DNA of 64,000 nucleotides from Alphaproteobacteria bacterium (GTDB taxonomy: Bacteria > Pseudomonadota > Alphaproteobacteria > JANQMY01). Every line of letters begins with the position of its first letter. The stretch's first letter is position 1. A program made the position numbers and the translations under genes. Shown here in pieces: positions 10,301 through 18,502 of this stretch. Under the pieces are notes generated by a model. The model saw only the letters and a program-made list of their open reading frames with translations, had not been told where the DNA came from and ran no database searches. The stretch is taken from contig JANQPL010000017.1 in NCBI GenBank assembly GCA_028289425.1, positions 1 to 64,000 of the forward strand, read 5' to 3'.

Positions 10301-10660
10301 GAAAAAGACGATGCCATGCATGTCTTCTTTTCTGCCGACAAAAATGAAAAGGCATGGGAGGCGGCGGATTGGGCGTTGGTGACACCGCGGCCACCTATTC
10401 CGCTTGTGGGTGGGATTACGACTCACGATGGGCACGGCGCATTTACATTTCACATATTGAATGCGTTGGAACGGCAAAGCGCATTCTTGGAGCATTGCGG
10501 ACAGCGCTGCGACACGGGCGTGAACACGGACCACGTGGCCGACTATGTGATTGAAAATGTGAAAAGCGCCGTCAAGCGGGTGCAGGTCGAAATTCAAACA
10601 CCGCGATATCTATCACCTACCGAGCGGGACTATATTTGGTTGGCGGAAGGGGCCGAATGA
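7388..10660 (+). CDS. WD40-like repeat protein with C-terminal caspase-like (C14/metacaspase) domain
   Basis: The protein has 1090 residues and starts at TTG. A hydrophobic segment at about 10-28 looks like a signal peptide or membrane anchor, so the bulk is probably exported. Propeller-like repeats follow; the clearest are TASADRTVRLWDLADGSLL near 66 and IRWFDAETLDVRLTV near 618. A domain that often bridges to the protease follows (WGAWLPDGRYH). The caspase-fold domain begins near 815 with AVVVGVNEY and has the catalytic dyad His917 in LAGHGT and Cys959 in FFDFCR. Such proteins cleave after basic residues in known metacaspases, but the specificity here is unproven. The next gene, an S1 protease, starts one base after its stop. 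The two are thus a translationally linked protease pair. Confidence 0.85.
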   Translation: MRSLANIAFQKTSSFLLAAFCIATWFVFLSNQPAKSDWARVEPNFVQHVGPIRRADIDAAQRLLATASADRTVRLWDLADGSLLKVFRPPLRKDTRRSRYATVAITPDGGMIAMGVPGLPDRGDLIYFFDVATSEIAHVKPNRDAVPQDLMFGPDGKLLAVAFHEIDSNDKAGGLQLLRLSANGKESEKIEISDPGGVARFSVQPTCDDGDEACERRATKIDIYAEPTNDLLLAASFGGGLGHVRFVRITQNGEASIVQDVPLPDLSCGDEERSGASGTRRSAGVFSPHGVAFSEDGEKLAVGVFGECGRVLVYEKSVNGEFVLQEGLAARGTAFFDENMGRTQDTSTVAWLSDGDAGEVSIVAGGRLGEGVTPSDPKTGRSQLRFIKGSGSTFARQDTKLDGIKDTVMELLPLKNQQLLVVTQEPNWHVLDLSKGAEDVVPIRGAGSRNFDFRTFKPSFSRYALERLFATHFALCDNGAYVEFVEYQKSATLFAFSLDALSLANLTRDRKRDCPAQLKTHPDWNIEWPDRRGDQRMKKDGEVLWENPVDQYNDHAISTSGRLLAVGSTRHVRLYGGSNPPPKPVDSEALRIAISEDERFVVVAFKDGAIRWFDAETLDVRLTVQIGRGAETWGAWLPDGRYHAPPGSHNDFGWRNSGFFGSEAHWIPFAACHEQQIDDEALRNALTGSAGDQEARIKACLQKSKRLAVPRFFAQRDDFIELAVEFPERVDDLSWSANVDGQKVQALKEKNSATDRAGRTVAGRWVRLLPETTRRSGWNRTLLFADKGDVRYRSETILTPVLSSTDPSLLPDLTAVVVGVNEYVDQVPLKYAAADAVEFARSLKAKEGSVFGAVDVTLLLDTANLAQIDRAALEAEGLSLDFGGRDRIVAALEGLAQSSVKEKGEPKPLSIVFLAGHGTSDNRESFYYYAADQNRVPSSEIAARLSNVDGNVIAFFDFCRVNEVEYNSPEFEKDDAMHVFFSADKNEKAWEAADWALVTPRPPIPLVGGITTHDGHGAFTFHILNALERQSAFLEHCGQRCDTGVNTDHVADYVIENVKSAVKRVQVEIQTPRYLSPTERDYIWLAEGAE

Positions 10661-10661
10661 C

Positions 10662-11987
10662 ATGAGACGCAGACAATTTTTGATCCGACATTCCGTCATC
10701 GGTTCGCTCTCCGTCAGTATCGCATTTTCAGCATTGTTCCAGTTGCCGTCAATTTCCGGCGCGGCTGCGCAGTCGTCTCTCAACGCCGAGGAGATGTACA
10801 CCCCTTTCATAGAGCGTGAGGAAAGAACATTCCCGACCCCGAAATTATTGCTGGCCCCCAAAAATGACGGCGATCTGGAAGGAGAGCCGGTTGAGTTGAC
10901 TTATGTTAGCGCGGAGACGCTTGCACCCATCTTGCGTGTCAGCGAAGCCGGCTCAACAGAGCCATTTGAGGTGCATGTACTGGACAGTATCTCCGGAAAT
11001 CGACTGCATCGCGTGAGCGGCTCAAGCATTGAGACGAAAGAGACCGTCCTTCCGTTCCTCGAAGCAACGCAGATAAAGATCTTTGCGGTTGCGGAGGATT
11101 TTTCCGAACTGCCTGACATTATGGTGACGGGGGTGCGCATCGCTTATGTACCGATGGAAAATCTGACGCAGCAATGGGATGAAGAGTCTCGGGCAACCAT
11201 TCCAAATTATCAGAGTATCACGCAAGCAGGTAACGATCAGGCCCTTGTTCGAGGTGTGAGCCCTTCAATCGCCAAACTGGAAATCAAGGGCGCAACATGC
11301 ACGGGATTCCTGTACCGCGAAAGGTACCTCATTACGAATTATCACTGTGTACGGAGGAGTGCAGACTTTCAACGTACCAGAAATCAGGACACTGCCGACT
11401 CTTGTGGCGACGTCGCCTATGGTTTTGATCACACCCAAGAAGGCAATGCGTTCAAACCAATGTCGATAACCGGACATTGTCAACGAGTGGCTCATTTTGA
11501 TCCGGGATTTGATTTGGCGGTTTTGGAAATTGAGGCGCCGCCACCGGCTGCGACAGGCCCCCGCAAAAGCCTTGAGTTCGTAACAGATCCCCTCACCGGG
11601 GAGGGAAAGGCAACGGTCGTCCACCATCCCCTCGGATTGCCGCAACAGTATCAAACTCGGGTGTGTACTGTGCGCTCCGATATTGACGATGATCAATGGG
11701 ACTTTGTTGAGAAGATCAATCTTCCGGCCCGATATGAACGTTCGAGTATGGTATTCCATGACTGCGACACGGAAGCGGGCAGTTCGGGATCTGCGCTCGT
11801 TTCGACGGAGACGGGCAAAGTGATTGCACTTCACGCTTGGTCGGCGTTCCCGATGCCGGCGGACGCATGTTCGCCGTGGCACAATCCGCACGTTCAACGC
11901 AAATACAAACGCCTGGGCTATGAGCCGAAGAATCGCGGCATTCCCGGTCACTTGATCGAAGCTCGGCTGGCGCAAGTGCTGGAATGA
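10662..11987 (+). CDS. Exported trypsin-like serine protease (S1 fold)
   Basis: The protein has 441 residues. An N-terminal signal (RRRQF then a hydrophobic stretch to about residue 36, cleavage near AAA-QS) sends it out of the cytosol; the arginine start is only loosely Tat-like. An N-terminal beta-rich region of about 150 residues precedes the protease domain. The triad is His228 in ITNYHC, Asp284 in GFDLAVLEI and Ser375 in EAGSSGSALV. The gene starts right after the caspase-WD40 stop, so the two are co-translated. The protease could activate, or be activated by, the caspase partner; this is inference from the pairing only. Confidence 0.85.
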   Translation: MRRRQFLIRHSVIGSLSVSIAFSALFQLPSISGAAAQSSLNAEEMYTPFIEREERTFPTPKLLLAPKNDGDLEGEPVELTYVSAETLAPILRVSEAGSTEPFEVHVLDSISGNRLHRVSGSSIETKETVLPFLEATQIKIFAVAEDFSELPDIMVTGVRIAYVPMENLTQQWDEESRATIPNYQSITQAGNDQALVRGVSPSIAKLEIKGATCTGFLYRERYLITNYHCVRRSADFQRTRNQDTADSCGDVAYGFDHTQEGNAFKPMSITGHCQRVAHFDPGFDLAVLEIEAPPPAATGPRKSLEFVTDPLTGEGKATVVHHPLGLPQQYQTRVCTVRSDIDDDQWDFVEKINLPARYERSSMVFHDCDTEAGSSGSALVSTETGKVIALHAWSAFPMPADACSPWHNPHVQRKYKRLGYEPKNRGIPGHLIEARLAQVLE

Positions 11988-12127
11988 CGTACCGGTAGGG
12001 CCTTTTCCAAAGATTCACGCTTGGAGCAGAAACCGACGCGCTGGCCTATTGAACAAGATGGGCTGTTGCATTATTCGAAAACCATTGGCCTTCACGCGTA
12101 AAACCAATCCCTGGACGAGCAAGCCGT

Positions 12128-12805
12128 ATGTCTATCTTCCCAAAATCCTTTCGTTTGGATCGTGTCGCCGCTTGTGCTGCAGCAGTAGCGATCACGGCCG
12201 GCCTTCAACTGACCTCGATTTCTGTGCCTCCGGTTTTGGGGTCGGATGCTTCAAAGGAAGCGGAAGAGGCAGGGTCTGAACCAAATGGTCAATTTGTCGG
12301 TCGGCTTGTGTTGGAAGCGTTGCCTGACGGCCGCAATCTGCGCCTGCTCGAACCCTTCGAATATGTGGATCCCCATGGCCACTCTTGGAAAGTACCTGCG
12401 GGCACGGAGGTGGATGGAGCCTCAATCCCGTCACCGCTTTGGAGCTTTGTGGGCGGACCATTCTCCGGCAAGTACCGAAGCGCGTCGGTGATCCACGACC
12501 ATTATTGTGCGGAGGAACATCTGCGCAAGATCTACCGATGGGAATCCGTACACAAAGTATTTTTGGATGCCATGCTGACCAGCGGTGTCGATGCTGCAAA
12601 AGCCAATGTGATGTATGCGGCGGTCTATCAGTTTGGCCCGCGCTGGGAGCATTGTCCGGGGTGTAAGTCCGGTCAGGGCCCCAAGGTTTATCAGAACGAG
12701 TTCGATCAAGAAGCGTGGGACAGGCTGCGCGAGCGGGTAGAGCAAGACGGCGTTACCGCCGACGACATTCCGGAAATCGCGCGTGATTTGGACGATGCCG
12801 ACTGA
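12128..12805 (+). CDS. DUF1353 family exported protein
   Basis: The protein has 225 residues. An N-terminal hydrophobic stretch at about 13-38 looks like a signal peptide. The middle, about 75-180, matches the DUF1353 pattern: FEYVDPHG, then VPAGTEVDGASIPSPLW, then a conserved VIHDHYC and a helix with AKANVMYAAVYQFGPRW. The invariant His, Asp and Cys suggest a metal or catalytic site, but no activity is established for the family. It follows the protease pair by 140 bases on the same strand and may belong with it. Confidence 0.8.
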   Translation: MSIFPKSFRLDRVAACAAAVAITAGLQLTSISVPPVLGSDASKEAEEAGSEPNGQFVGRLVLEALPDGRNLRLLEPFEYVDPHGHSWKVPAGTEVDGASIPSPLWSFVGGPFSGKYRSASVIHDHYCAEEHLRKIYRWESVHKVFLDAMLTSGVDAAKANVMYAAVYQFGPRWEHCPGCKSGQGPKVYQNEFDQEAWDRLRERVEQDGVTADDIPEIARDLDDAD

Positions 12806-12829
12806 CGTTGACCATTGGGCTGCGAAGGC

Positions 12830-12904
<75 letters not shown>

Positions 12905-13042
12905 CCGATATGTCCGACCGGTGACCCGGGAAACGCCTGCTATACCCCAGCTCTCGCCAGAGGGGAAGCCATGATCTCGCCGGATGTGACGGCCAATTTA
13001 TCTATAGTGCGCTTGCGTTTTTGGCGCGTTAACATGGTCTCC

Positions 13043-13243
13043 ATGACGGACAGTGGAAAAGACAGCACGGGCGGCCAAAAGGTGTCGCCGACGAAACAGG
13101 ACCGGCTGTCGGCGGCCTTGCGGGAGAATCTCAAGCGCCGTAAGGCGCAGGCACGGCAGCGTGAGGCTGACGTGCAACCGGAAAATGCGGCCACCGGGGC
13201 CAGTGCACCGGCTTCAAAAACGACGGAAAAGGACAAAAATTAG
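13043..13243 (+). CDS. Small conserved hypothetical protein upstream of murA
   Basis: The protein has 66 residues from ATG 13043; an ATG at 13034 would add three. It is very hydrophilic: a helix QDRLSAALRENLKRRKAQARQRE followed by a low-complexity Ala/Thr/Lys tail, with no membrane segment. Small proteins of this type sit before murA in many alphaproteobacteria. It has no known function and no domain I can name. Confidence 0.6.
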   Translation: MTDSGKDSTGGQKVSPTKQDRLSAALRENLKRRKAQARQREADVQPENAATGASAPASKTTEKDKN

Positions 13244-13365
13244 CGCTATTGAAGCCTTTTCTTTGCCCTAATTAGGTGGAATGAAGGGGCCTTCGCACCG
13301 GTTACCAAAGTCTTTACGGCCATCGTTGCCCTTTTCCCGGACATCACATCAGGTTAGGTAAGTTT

Positions 13366-14643
13366 ATGGACAGTATTTCGATCCGTGGCGGGGCGCGCCT
13401 GAACGGTCAAATCCCCATCAGCGGGGCGAAAAATGCCGCGCTTCCGCTGATGGCCCTCTCGCTGCTGACGCCGCGAGAGCTGTTTCTCGAAAACCTGCCG
13501 AGCCTGGCGGATACCCGGTTCATGGGCGAGCTTCTGGCAACCTTGGGCGTGGAAGTGGCTTACGGCGTCAATGGGGGCGGCCCCAGTTCCGTGCGCCTGC
13601 AGGCGCCAAAGCTGGTCTCCACATTTGCACCCTACGATCTTGTCCGCAAAATGCGCGCATCCTTCTATGTCCTGGGCCCGCTGTTGGCGCGGGCAGGAGA
13701 GGCAAAGGTGTCCTTGCCGGGCGGCTGCGCCATCGGCACACGCCCGGTAGATCTGCACCTCATGGCCCTTGAGAAGCTGGGGGCGTCTATTGAGCTAGAG
13801 GACGGCTATGTGCTGGCGGCCGCCCCGTCCGGTGGATTGACCGGCGCCGAAATTGAGTTTCCGTTTGTTACCGTTGGTGCAACCGTGACTGCCCTAATGA
13901 CCGCGACGCTGGCTCATGGGCATACCACATTGCTGAACGCGGCCCGCGAGCCTGAAGTCACCGACGTTGCCGACTGCCTGAATGCCATGGGTGCCAAGAT
14001 TTCGGGCATCGGCACCAGTACATTGGAGATCGAAGGGGTTGCCGCTCTTAAAGGTGCCACTCACCGTGTCCTGCCGGACCGGATCGAAACCGGCACTTAC
14101 GCTATGGCTGTGGCCATCGCCGGAGGCGAAGTGGATCTATTGGGGGCCCGGGGCGATTTGATTGAAAGCGTGATCGATGTGCTCTTGGAAGCGGGCGTCG
14201 AGATCTCGGAAACAAATGAAGGGTTGCGTATCGCTCGAAATGGTCATAGAGCCAGTGCCGCGAATGTGACAACAGAACCGTTTCCGGGCTTCCCAACCGA
14301 TCTTCAGGCCCAGTTCATGGCGTTTATGGCAACGGCAGAGGGTGAATCGACCATCAAAGAGACTATATTTGAGAACCGATTCATGCACGTACCCGAACTA
14401 AGCCGGCTTGGCGCCGATATCATTGTTGAAGGCCAGTCCGCTCGCGTAAAGGGCGTCCCGAAATTGAAGGGGGCACCAGTGATGGCAACTGATTTGAGGG
14501 CCTCGGTCAGCTTGGTGCTGGCGGGCTTGGCGGCCGAAGGCGAAACCATGGTGAACCGGGTCTACCATTTGGATCGGGGATTTGAACGGATCGAGGAGAA
14601 ACTGGGTGCCTGCGGCGCCGATATTACGCGCGTATCCAGTTGA
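13366..14643 (+). CDS. murA: UDP-N-acetylglucosamine 1-carboxyvinyltransferase
   Basis: First committed step of peptidoglycan synthesis: transfers enolpyruvate from phosphoenolpyruvate to UDP-GlcNAc in the cytosol. The 425 residues are standard. Lys22 and Asn23 are in the AKNAAL motif, and the catalytic Cys121 is in [11 protein letters not shown], the loop that fosfomycin alkylates in other MurA proteins. The C-terminus has the conserved [17 protein letters not shown] and [14 protein letters not shown]. It heads a tight run with the DUF2948 gene and hisD. Confidence 0.97.
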   Translation: MDSISIRGGARLNGQIPISGAKNAALPLMALSLLTPRELFLENLPSLADTRFMGELLATLGVEVAYGVNGGGPSSVRLQAPKLVSTFAPYDLVRKMRASFYVLGPLLARAGEAKVSLPGGCAIGTRPVDLHLMALEKLGASIELEDGYVLAAAPSGGLTGAEIEFPFVTVGATVTALMTATLAHGHTTLLNAAREPEVTDVADCLNAMGAKISGIGTSTLEIEGVAALKGATHRVLPDRIETGTYAMAVAIAGGEVDLLGARGDLIESVIDVLLEAGVEISETNEGLRIARNGHRASAANVTTEPFPGFPTDLQAQFMAFMATAEGESTIKETIFENRFMHVPELSRLGADIIVEGQSARVKGVPKLKGAPVMATDLRASVSLVLAGLAAEGETMVNRVYHLDRGFERIEEKLGACGADITRVSS

Positions 14644-14659
14644 TTGCTAAAGGGCATTA

Positions 14660-15127
14660 ATGGCGGACAGACTAAATTTATTCATTCAGGATGGTGAGGA
14701 TCTCCAAGTCGTTTCAGCGCATCTGCAGGACGCGGTCGCGCGCATTGGTGATGTGACCTACCTGCCGGGCGAGCGGCGGTTTGTGTTGATGTTTAACCGG
14801 TTTCGTTGGGAGCAGGTGAACGATCGGGGCAGCGCCAAGCCGTCAGACAAAAAATTTGAACGTGTACGAACTGGTTTGCATTTTGACGATGTGCGGTCGG
14901 CGAAGTTGCAGGGCATCAGCCGCACAAATGACGATGCGGTTCTGGAATTACTGTCTCTCAAATTCGAAGAGGCGGAAGCGCCGTCAGGCGCCCTGCTTTT
15001 GACGTTTGCCGGCGGTGGCGCCATCCGCCTCGATGTAGACTGTCTTGAGGGACAAATGCGCGACATCAGCGACCCGTGGCCGGCAGCAGGCCTGCCTCAG
15101 CATGCCCTTGACGAGGCCGGGGAATAA
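14660..15127 (+). CDS. DUF2948 family protein
   Basis: The protein has 155 residues and no signal or membrane segment. Family features seen are the start LNLFIQDGEDLQVVSAHLQDA, the strand RFVLMFNRFRWE, and the end IRLDVDCLEGQMRDISDPW. This family is common between murA and hisD in alphaproteobacteria and has no assigned function. It lies 16 bases after murA and 2 bases before hisD, so it is in the same operon. Confidence 0.88.
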   Translation: MADRLNLFIQDGEDLQVVSAHLQDAVARIGDVTYLPGERRFVLMFNRFRWEQVNDRGSAKPSDKKFERVRTGLHFDDVRSAKLQGISRTNDDAVLELLSLKFEEAEAPSGALLLTFAGGGAIRLDVDCLEGQMRDISDPWPAAGLPQHALDEAGE

Positions 15128-15129
15128 AG

Positions 15130-16428
15130 ATGCCCTTCAAATTGGATTCGACATCCAAGGGATTTGCCGACCAATTCGCCGATCTGCTCACTCTGAAGCG
15201 GGAATCGTCCAGTGAGGTCTCTGACGTCGTTGCCGCGATCATCGCCGACGTGATAGACGAGGGTGATGAAGCGCTTTTTCGGTATACGGAGAAATTTGAC
15301 GGTGTTTCCCACACGACGGAGACGCTTGCGGTTGCGCCGTCGGAAATTGAAGATGCGTTGGCAGAGTGTGCACGAGAAACGTTGGACGCACTGGAGCTGG
15401 CTGCCGAACGGATAAAGTCGTTTCACGAACGGCAATTGCCCGAAGACGACCAGTTCATCGATCATGAAGGGGTTGGTTTGGGACAGAAATGGACGGCTGT
15501 CGGCGCCGTCGGATTATATGTTCCCGGCGGGCAAGCCGCCTATCCAAGTTCCGTGCTCATGAATGCAATTCCTGCACGCGTGGCCGGCGTTGACCGGGTG
15601 GCGATGGTGGTGCCCACGCCGAACGGCGTCTTGAATCCGCTGGTTTTGGCGGCAGCACACACTGCGGGCGTCACGGAGATTTTGAAGATCGGCGGCGCCC
15701 AAGCGGTGGCGGCGCTTGCCTACGGCACCGACTCCGTCGATCCGGTCGACAAAATTGTCGGTCCGGGAAATGCGTTCGTTGCAGCCGCCAAGAGACAGGT
15801 TTTCGGCAAAGTGGGCATCGACATGATTGCTGGGCCCTCGGAAATCCTGGTCGTTGCGGACGCCGAAAACAACCCTGATTGGATTGCGGCTGACTTGTTG
15901 AGCCAAGCCGAACATGATGCCTCAAGCCAATCTATTCTGATTACGGATGATGAGCCGTTTTGTGCGCGCGTCAGGGACGCGGTGGAGCGTCAGCTTGCGT
16001 CCCTTCCCCGTGGCGAAATCGCGCGGCAAAGCTGGCAAGACTTTGGTGCCACCATACTTGTGCCCTCTCTGGATGCGGCCGTGCCGCTGGTGGACGCGTT
16101 GGCCCCGGAACACTTAGAGCTTGCCCTTGCCGATGACGAGGCGCGACGGCTTTCGCAGGAGATCCGGAATGCCGGCGCCATTTTTCTTGGCCGGTACACG
16201 CCGGAGGCGATCGGTGACTATGTGGCGGGAACAAACCATGTGCTGCCCACGGCGCGCAGCGCCCGCTTTTCGTCCGGATTGTCGGTCTACGACTTTATGA
16301 AGCGCACATCGATCGTTCATTGCCGCCCCGACGGGCTTGCAGCCATTGGAGGCGCTGCTGTAACCTTGGCTGAAGCGGAGGGGTTTGACGCCCATGCGCG
16401 CTCCGTTGCTATCCGTCTCAATCGCTGA
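15130..16428 (+). CDS. hisD: Histidinol dehydrogenase
   Basis: Last two steps of histidine synthesis: NAD-dependent oxidation of L-histidinol to L-histidine, zinc-dependent, cytosolic. The 432 residues match the family. Recognisable blocks are YVPGGQAAYPSSVLMNAIPA, KIVGPGNAFVAAAKRQVFG, GPSEILVVAD, DLLSQAEHDASSQSILIT and NHVLPTARSARFSSGLSV with the catalytic and zinc-binding His residues. It is translationally close to the DUF2948 gene (2-base gap). Confidence 0.97.
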   Translation: MPFKLDSTSKGFADQFADLLTLKRESSSEVSDVVAAIIADVIDEGDEALFRYTEKFDGVSHTTETLAVAPSEIEDALAECARETLDALELAAERIKSFHERQLPEDDQFIDHEGVGLGQKWTAVGAVGLYVPGGQAAYPSSVLMNAIPARVAGVDRVAMVVPTPNGVLNPLVLAAAHTAGVTEILKIGGAQAVAALAYGTDSVDPVDKIVGPGNAFVAAAKRQVFGKVGIDMIAGPSEILVVADAENNPDWIAADLLSQAEHDASSQSILITDDEPFCARVRDAVERQLASLPRGEIARQSWQDFGATILVPSLDAAVPLVDALAPEHLELALADDEARRLSQEIRNAGAIFLGRYTPEAIGDYVAGTNHVLPTARSARFSSGLSVYDFMKRTSIVHCRPDGLAAIGGAAVTLAEAEGFDAHARSVAIRLNR

Positions 16429-16553
16429 TCCGGCGCCCGGCACCAAACTGTTAATGCATTATGACGTAATCTTTCTCACGAAAGAGAGCTGCCTTTAAGG
16501 TGACAATCCGCGAAGCGGTTCCTTTTGCGATTTTTCGGCCCGGTTCAATCACA

Positions 16554-17048
16554 ATGTCCGACACATCCGACCCGTCACGACAGAGCTTCAAGATCATTGA
16601 TTTGGTCTTGGACGAGAAGACTGTCGTACGCCGCGGACCGGACGTGGAACATGAACGCAAAGTGGCGATCTTCGATTTGTTGGAAGAGAACTTTTTCCAT
16701 CCCATTGGGTCCGACGGGGGGCCTTATGTGTTGCATCTGTCTATTGAAGAAAACCGTCTGAACTTTGATATCCATACGGAGCAGGACGAGCCTCACGGAA
16801 AGGTCATCCTGTCTTTGACGCCCTTTCGAAAAATCGTCAAAGACTACTTCCTGATTTGCGAGAGCTATTATGAGGCTATTCGCAATGCCACGCCGTCGCA
16901 GATCGAGTCGATCGATATGGGCCGCCGCGGATTGCACAATGAGGGCTCGCAACTATTGAAGGACCGGCTTGAGGGCAAGATTGACGTCGATTTCGATACG
17001 GCGCGCCGGCTCTTCACGCTTCTGTGCGTGTTGCACATCAAGGGCTAA
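16554..17048 (+). CDS. UPF0262 family protein
   Basis: The protein has 164 residues from ATG 16554; a GTG at 16500 in frame would add 18 residues not typical of the family. Conserved features include [36 protein letters not shown] and the ending [18 protein letters not shown]. This is a cytosolic, mainly alphaproteobacterial family with no known function. It lies between hisD and the phosphatase gene, 5 bases from the latter. Confidence 0.85.
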   Translation: MSDTSDPSRQSFKIIDLVLDEKTVVRRGPDVEHERKVAIFDLLEENFFHPIGSDGGPYVLHLSIEENRLNFDIHTEQDEPHGKVILSLTPFRKIVKDYFLICESYYEAIRNATPSQIESIDMGRRGLHNEGSQLLKDRLEGKIDVDFDTARRLFTLLCVLHIKG

Positions 17049-17053
17049 CAGCG

Positions 17054-17512
17054 ATGATGGACACCGAACACCGCGACATGCCCAACGCGGTGCTTTTCGC
17101 CTGCAATTTGAATGCGGTCCGGTCGCCGATGGCCGAAGCGCTGACCAAGCATTTTTTTCCAAACCAAATCTATGTGGATTCGGTGGGCGTGCGGGCAGGG
17201 GAGCTTGATCCCTTCGTGATATCGGTCATGCAGGAAATGGGCATCGAATTGTCGCGCCATCGGTCGAAGAGTTTCGATCAATTGGAAGACACGCTATTCG
17301 ATTTAATCATCTCGTTGACGCCGGAGGCCCATCACAACGCCCTCGAATTGACGCGGACCATGGCGGTGGAAGCGGAGTATTGGCCGACTCAAGATCCAAC
17401 GATCATTACCGGAAGCCGAGATCAGCGCCTTGAAGCTTATCGACAAGTGCGCGATGAACTGATGGAGCGAATTCGGAAGCGATTTGGGCGCCAACAACCG
17501 CCAAAACCCTAA
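17054..17512 (+). CDS. Low-molecular-weight protein-tyrosine-phosphatase family protein
   Basis: The protein has 152 residues from ATG 17054 (the ATG at 17057 is equally possible). The phosphate loop C-x5-R-S is present as CNLNAVRSPMAEAL near residue 17, and the general-acid Asp is in WPTQDPT near residue 117, so it should be an active phosphatase or arsenate-reductase-like enzyme. It lies in the conserved run hisD, UPF0262, phosphatase, infA. The native substrate is unknown. Confidence 0.88.
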   Translation: MMDTEHRDMPNAVLFACNLNAVRSPMAEALTKHFFPNQIYVDSVGVRAGELDPFVISVMQEMGIELSRHRSKSFDQLEDTLFDLIISLTPEAHHNALELTRTMAVEAEYWPTQDPTIITGSRDQRLEAYRQVRDELMERIRKRFGRQQPPKP

Positions 17513-17595
17513 AAACCGTACATTTTGGCCATTGAAGCTTGATTTTGGCGAATTTCGTCTGCATGGTCCCGCTCGAGTTGAACCAAGAGGAGCCA

Positions 17596-17817
17596 ATGGC
17601 GAAGGAAGAACTGTTAGAGTTTCCCGGCGTTGTGACGGAATTGCTGCCCAATGCAACGTTTCGGGTAAAGCTTGAGAATAACGACCACGAAATTATCGCC
17701 CACACGGCAGGTAAGATGCGCAAAAACCGCATTCGCGTGCTGGCCGGGGACAAAGTTCTGGTCGAGATGACGCCCTACGATCTTACCAAGGGGCGCATCA
17801 CTTATCGTTTCAAATAG
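17596..17817 (+). CDS. infA: Translation initiation factor IF-1
   Basis: The protein has 73 residues and a single S1/OB-fold domain that binds the 30S A site. The start is ATG 17596 ([11 protein letters not shown]), preceded by AGAGGAG; in-frame upstream codons are not family-like. Diagnostic segments are [29 protein letters not shown] and the ending [13 protein letters not shown]. The maf-type gene starts seven bases after its stop. Confidence 0.97.
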   Translation: MAKEELLEFPGVVTELLPNATFRVKLENNDHEIIAHTAGKMRKNRIRVLAGDKVLVEMTPYDLTKGRITYRFK

Positions 17818-17823
17818 ACGATA

Positions 17824-18438
17824 TTGGCTGCCGACCGACCGGAGTTTGTGCTGGCGAGCGCATCGCCAAGGCGCCGGGCGCTGCTGGGGCAGATTGGGCT
17901 TGAGCCCGATACCGTCTCACCCACCAACATCGACGAAACGCCGATAGACGGCGAGGCACCGCGCGACCTTGCCCTGCGGCTGGCTGTTCAAAAAGCAGAT
18001 GCAGCAGCGCGCGACCGCGCCGGGACAGATTCAGATGCAATCGTTCTGGCGGCCGACACGGTGGTTGCCTGCGGCCGGCGCATCTTGCCGAAAGCGGAAA
18101 CGTCGCAACAGGCGCGCCGGTTCCTGGAACTCTTGTCCGGCCGTTCTCATCGTGTTTGGACGGGCATAGCAGTCGTTCGCGGCGACAGGCGCTGGTCCCG
18201 CCGCGTAGAAACCCGTGTCAAATTCGGACGCCTTCATCCGGATCAGATCGACGCTTATCTGGCGCTGGACGAATGGAAGGGCAAAGCAGGTGCCTATGCC
18301 ATCCAAGGTCATGCAGCCATTTTCGTGCAATCGATTCAAGGATCGTATTCGAATGTGGTTGGGCTGCCATTGCGGGAAACGGCCCATCTGCTCGAAGCGG
18401 CCGGCCTGCCAACGTGGCAAGCGCCACGCCGCCGGTAA
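17824..18438 (+). CDS. maf: Maf family nucleoside triphosphate pyrophosphatase
   Basis: The protein has 204 residues and starts at TTG. It hydrolyses non-canonical or excess nucleoside triphosphates to monophosphates. The family motifs are all visible: LASASPRRRALL at the N-terminus, NIDETP, LAADTVV with the catalytic Asp, and YAIQGHAAIFVQSIQGSYSNVVGLPL. It lies between infA and the RNase G/E gene, a common alphaproteobacterial order. Confidence 0.93.
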   Translation: MAADRPEFVLASASPRRRALLGQIGLEPDTVSPTNIDETPIDGEAPRDLALRLAVQKADAAARDRAGTDSDAIVLAADTVVACGRRILPKAETSQQARRFLELLSGRSHRVWTGIAVVRGDRRWSRRVETRVKFGRLHPDQIDAYLALDEWKGKAGAYAIQGHAAIFVQSIQGSYSNVVGLPLRETAHLLEAAGLPTWQAPRRR

Positions 18439-18502
18439 GGCCGGCGCGTCTCATTTTGCGGCCCCAAACCGAGCCGCTTCATAAATCCAAAGAAACACTC
18501 TA

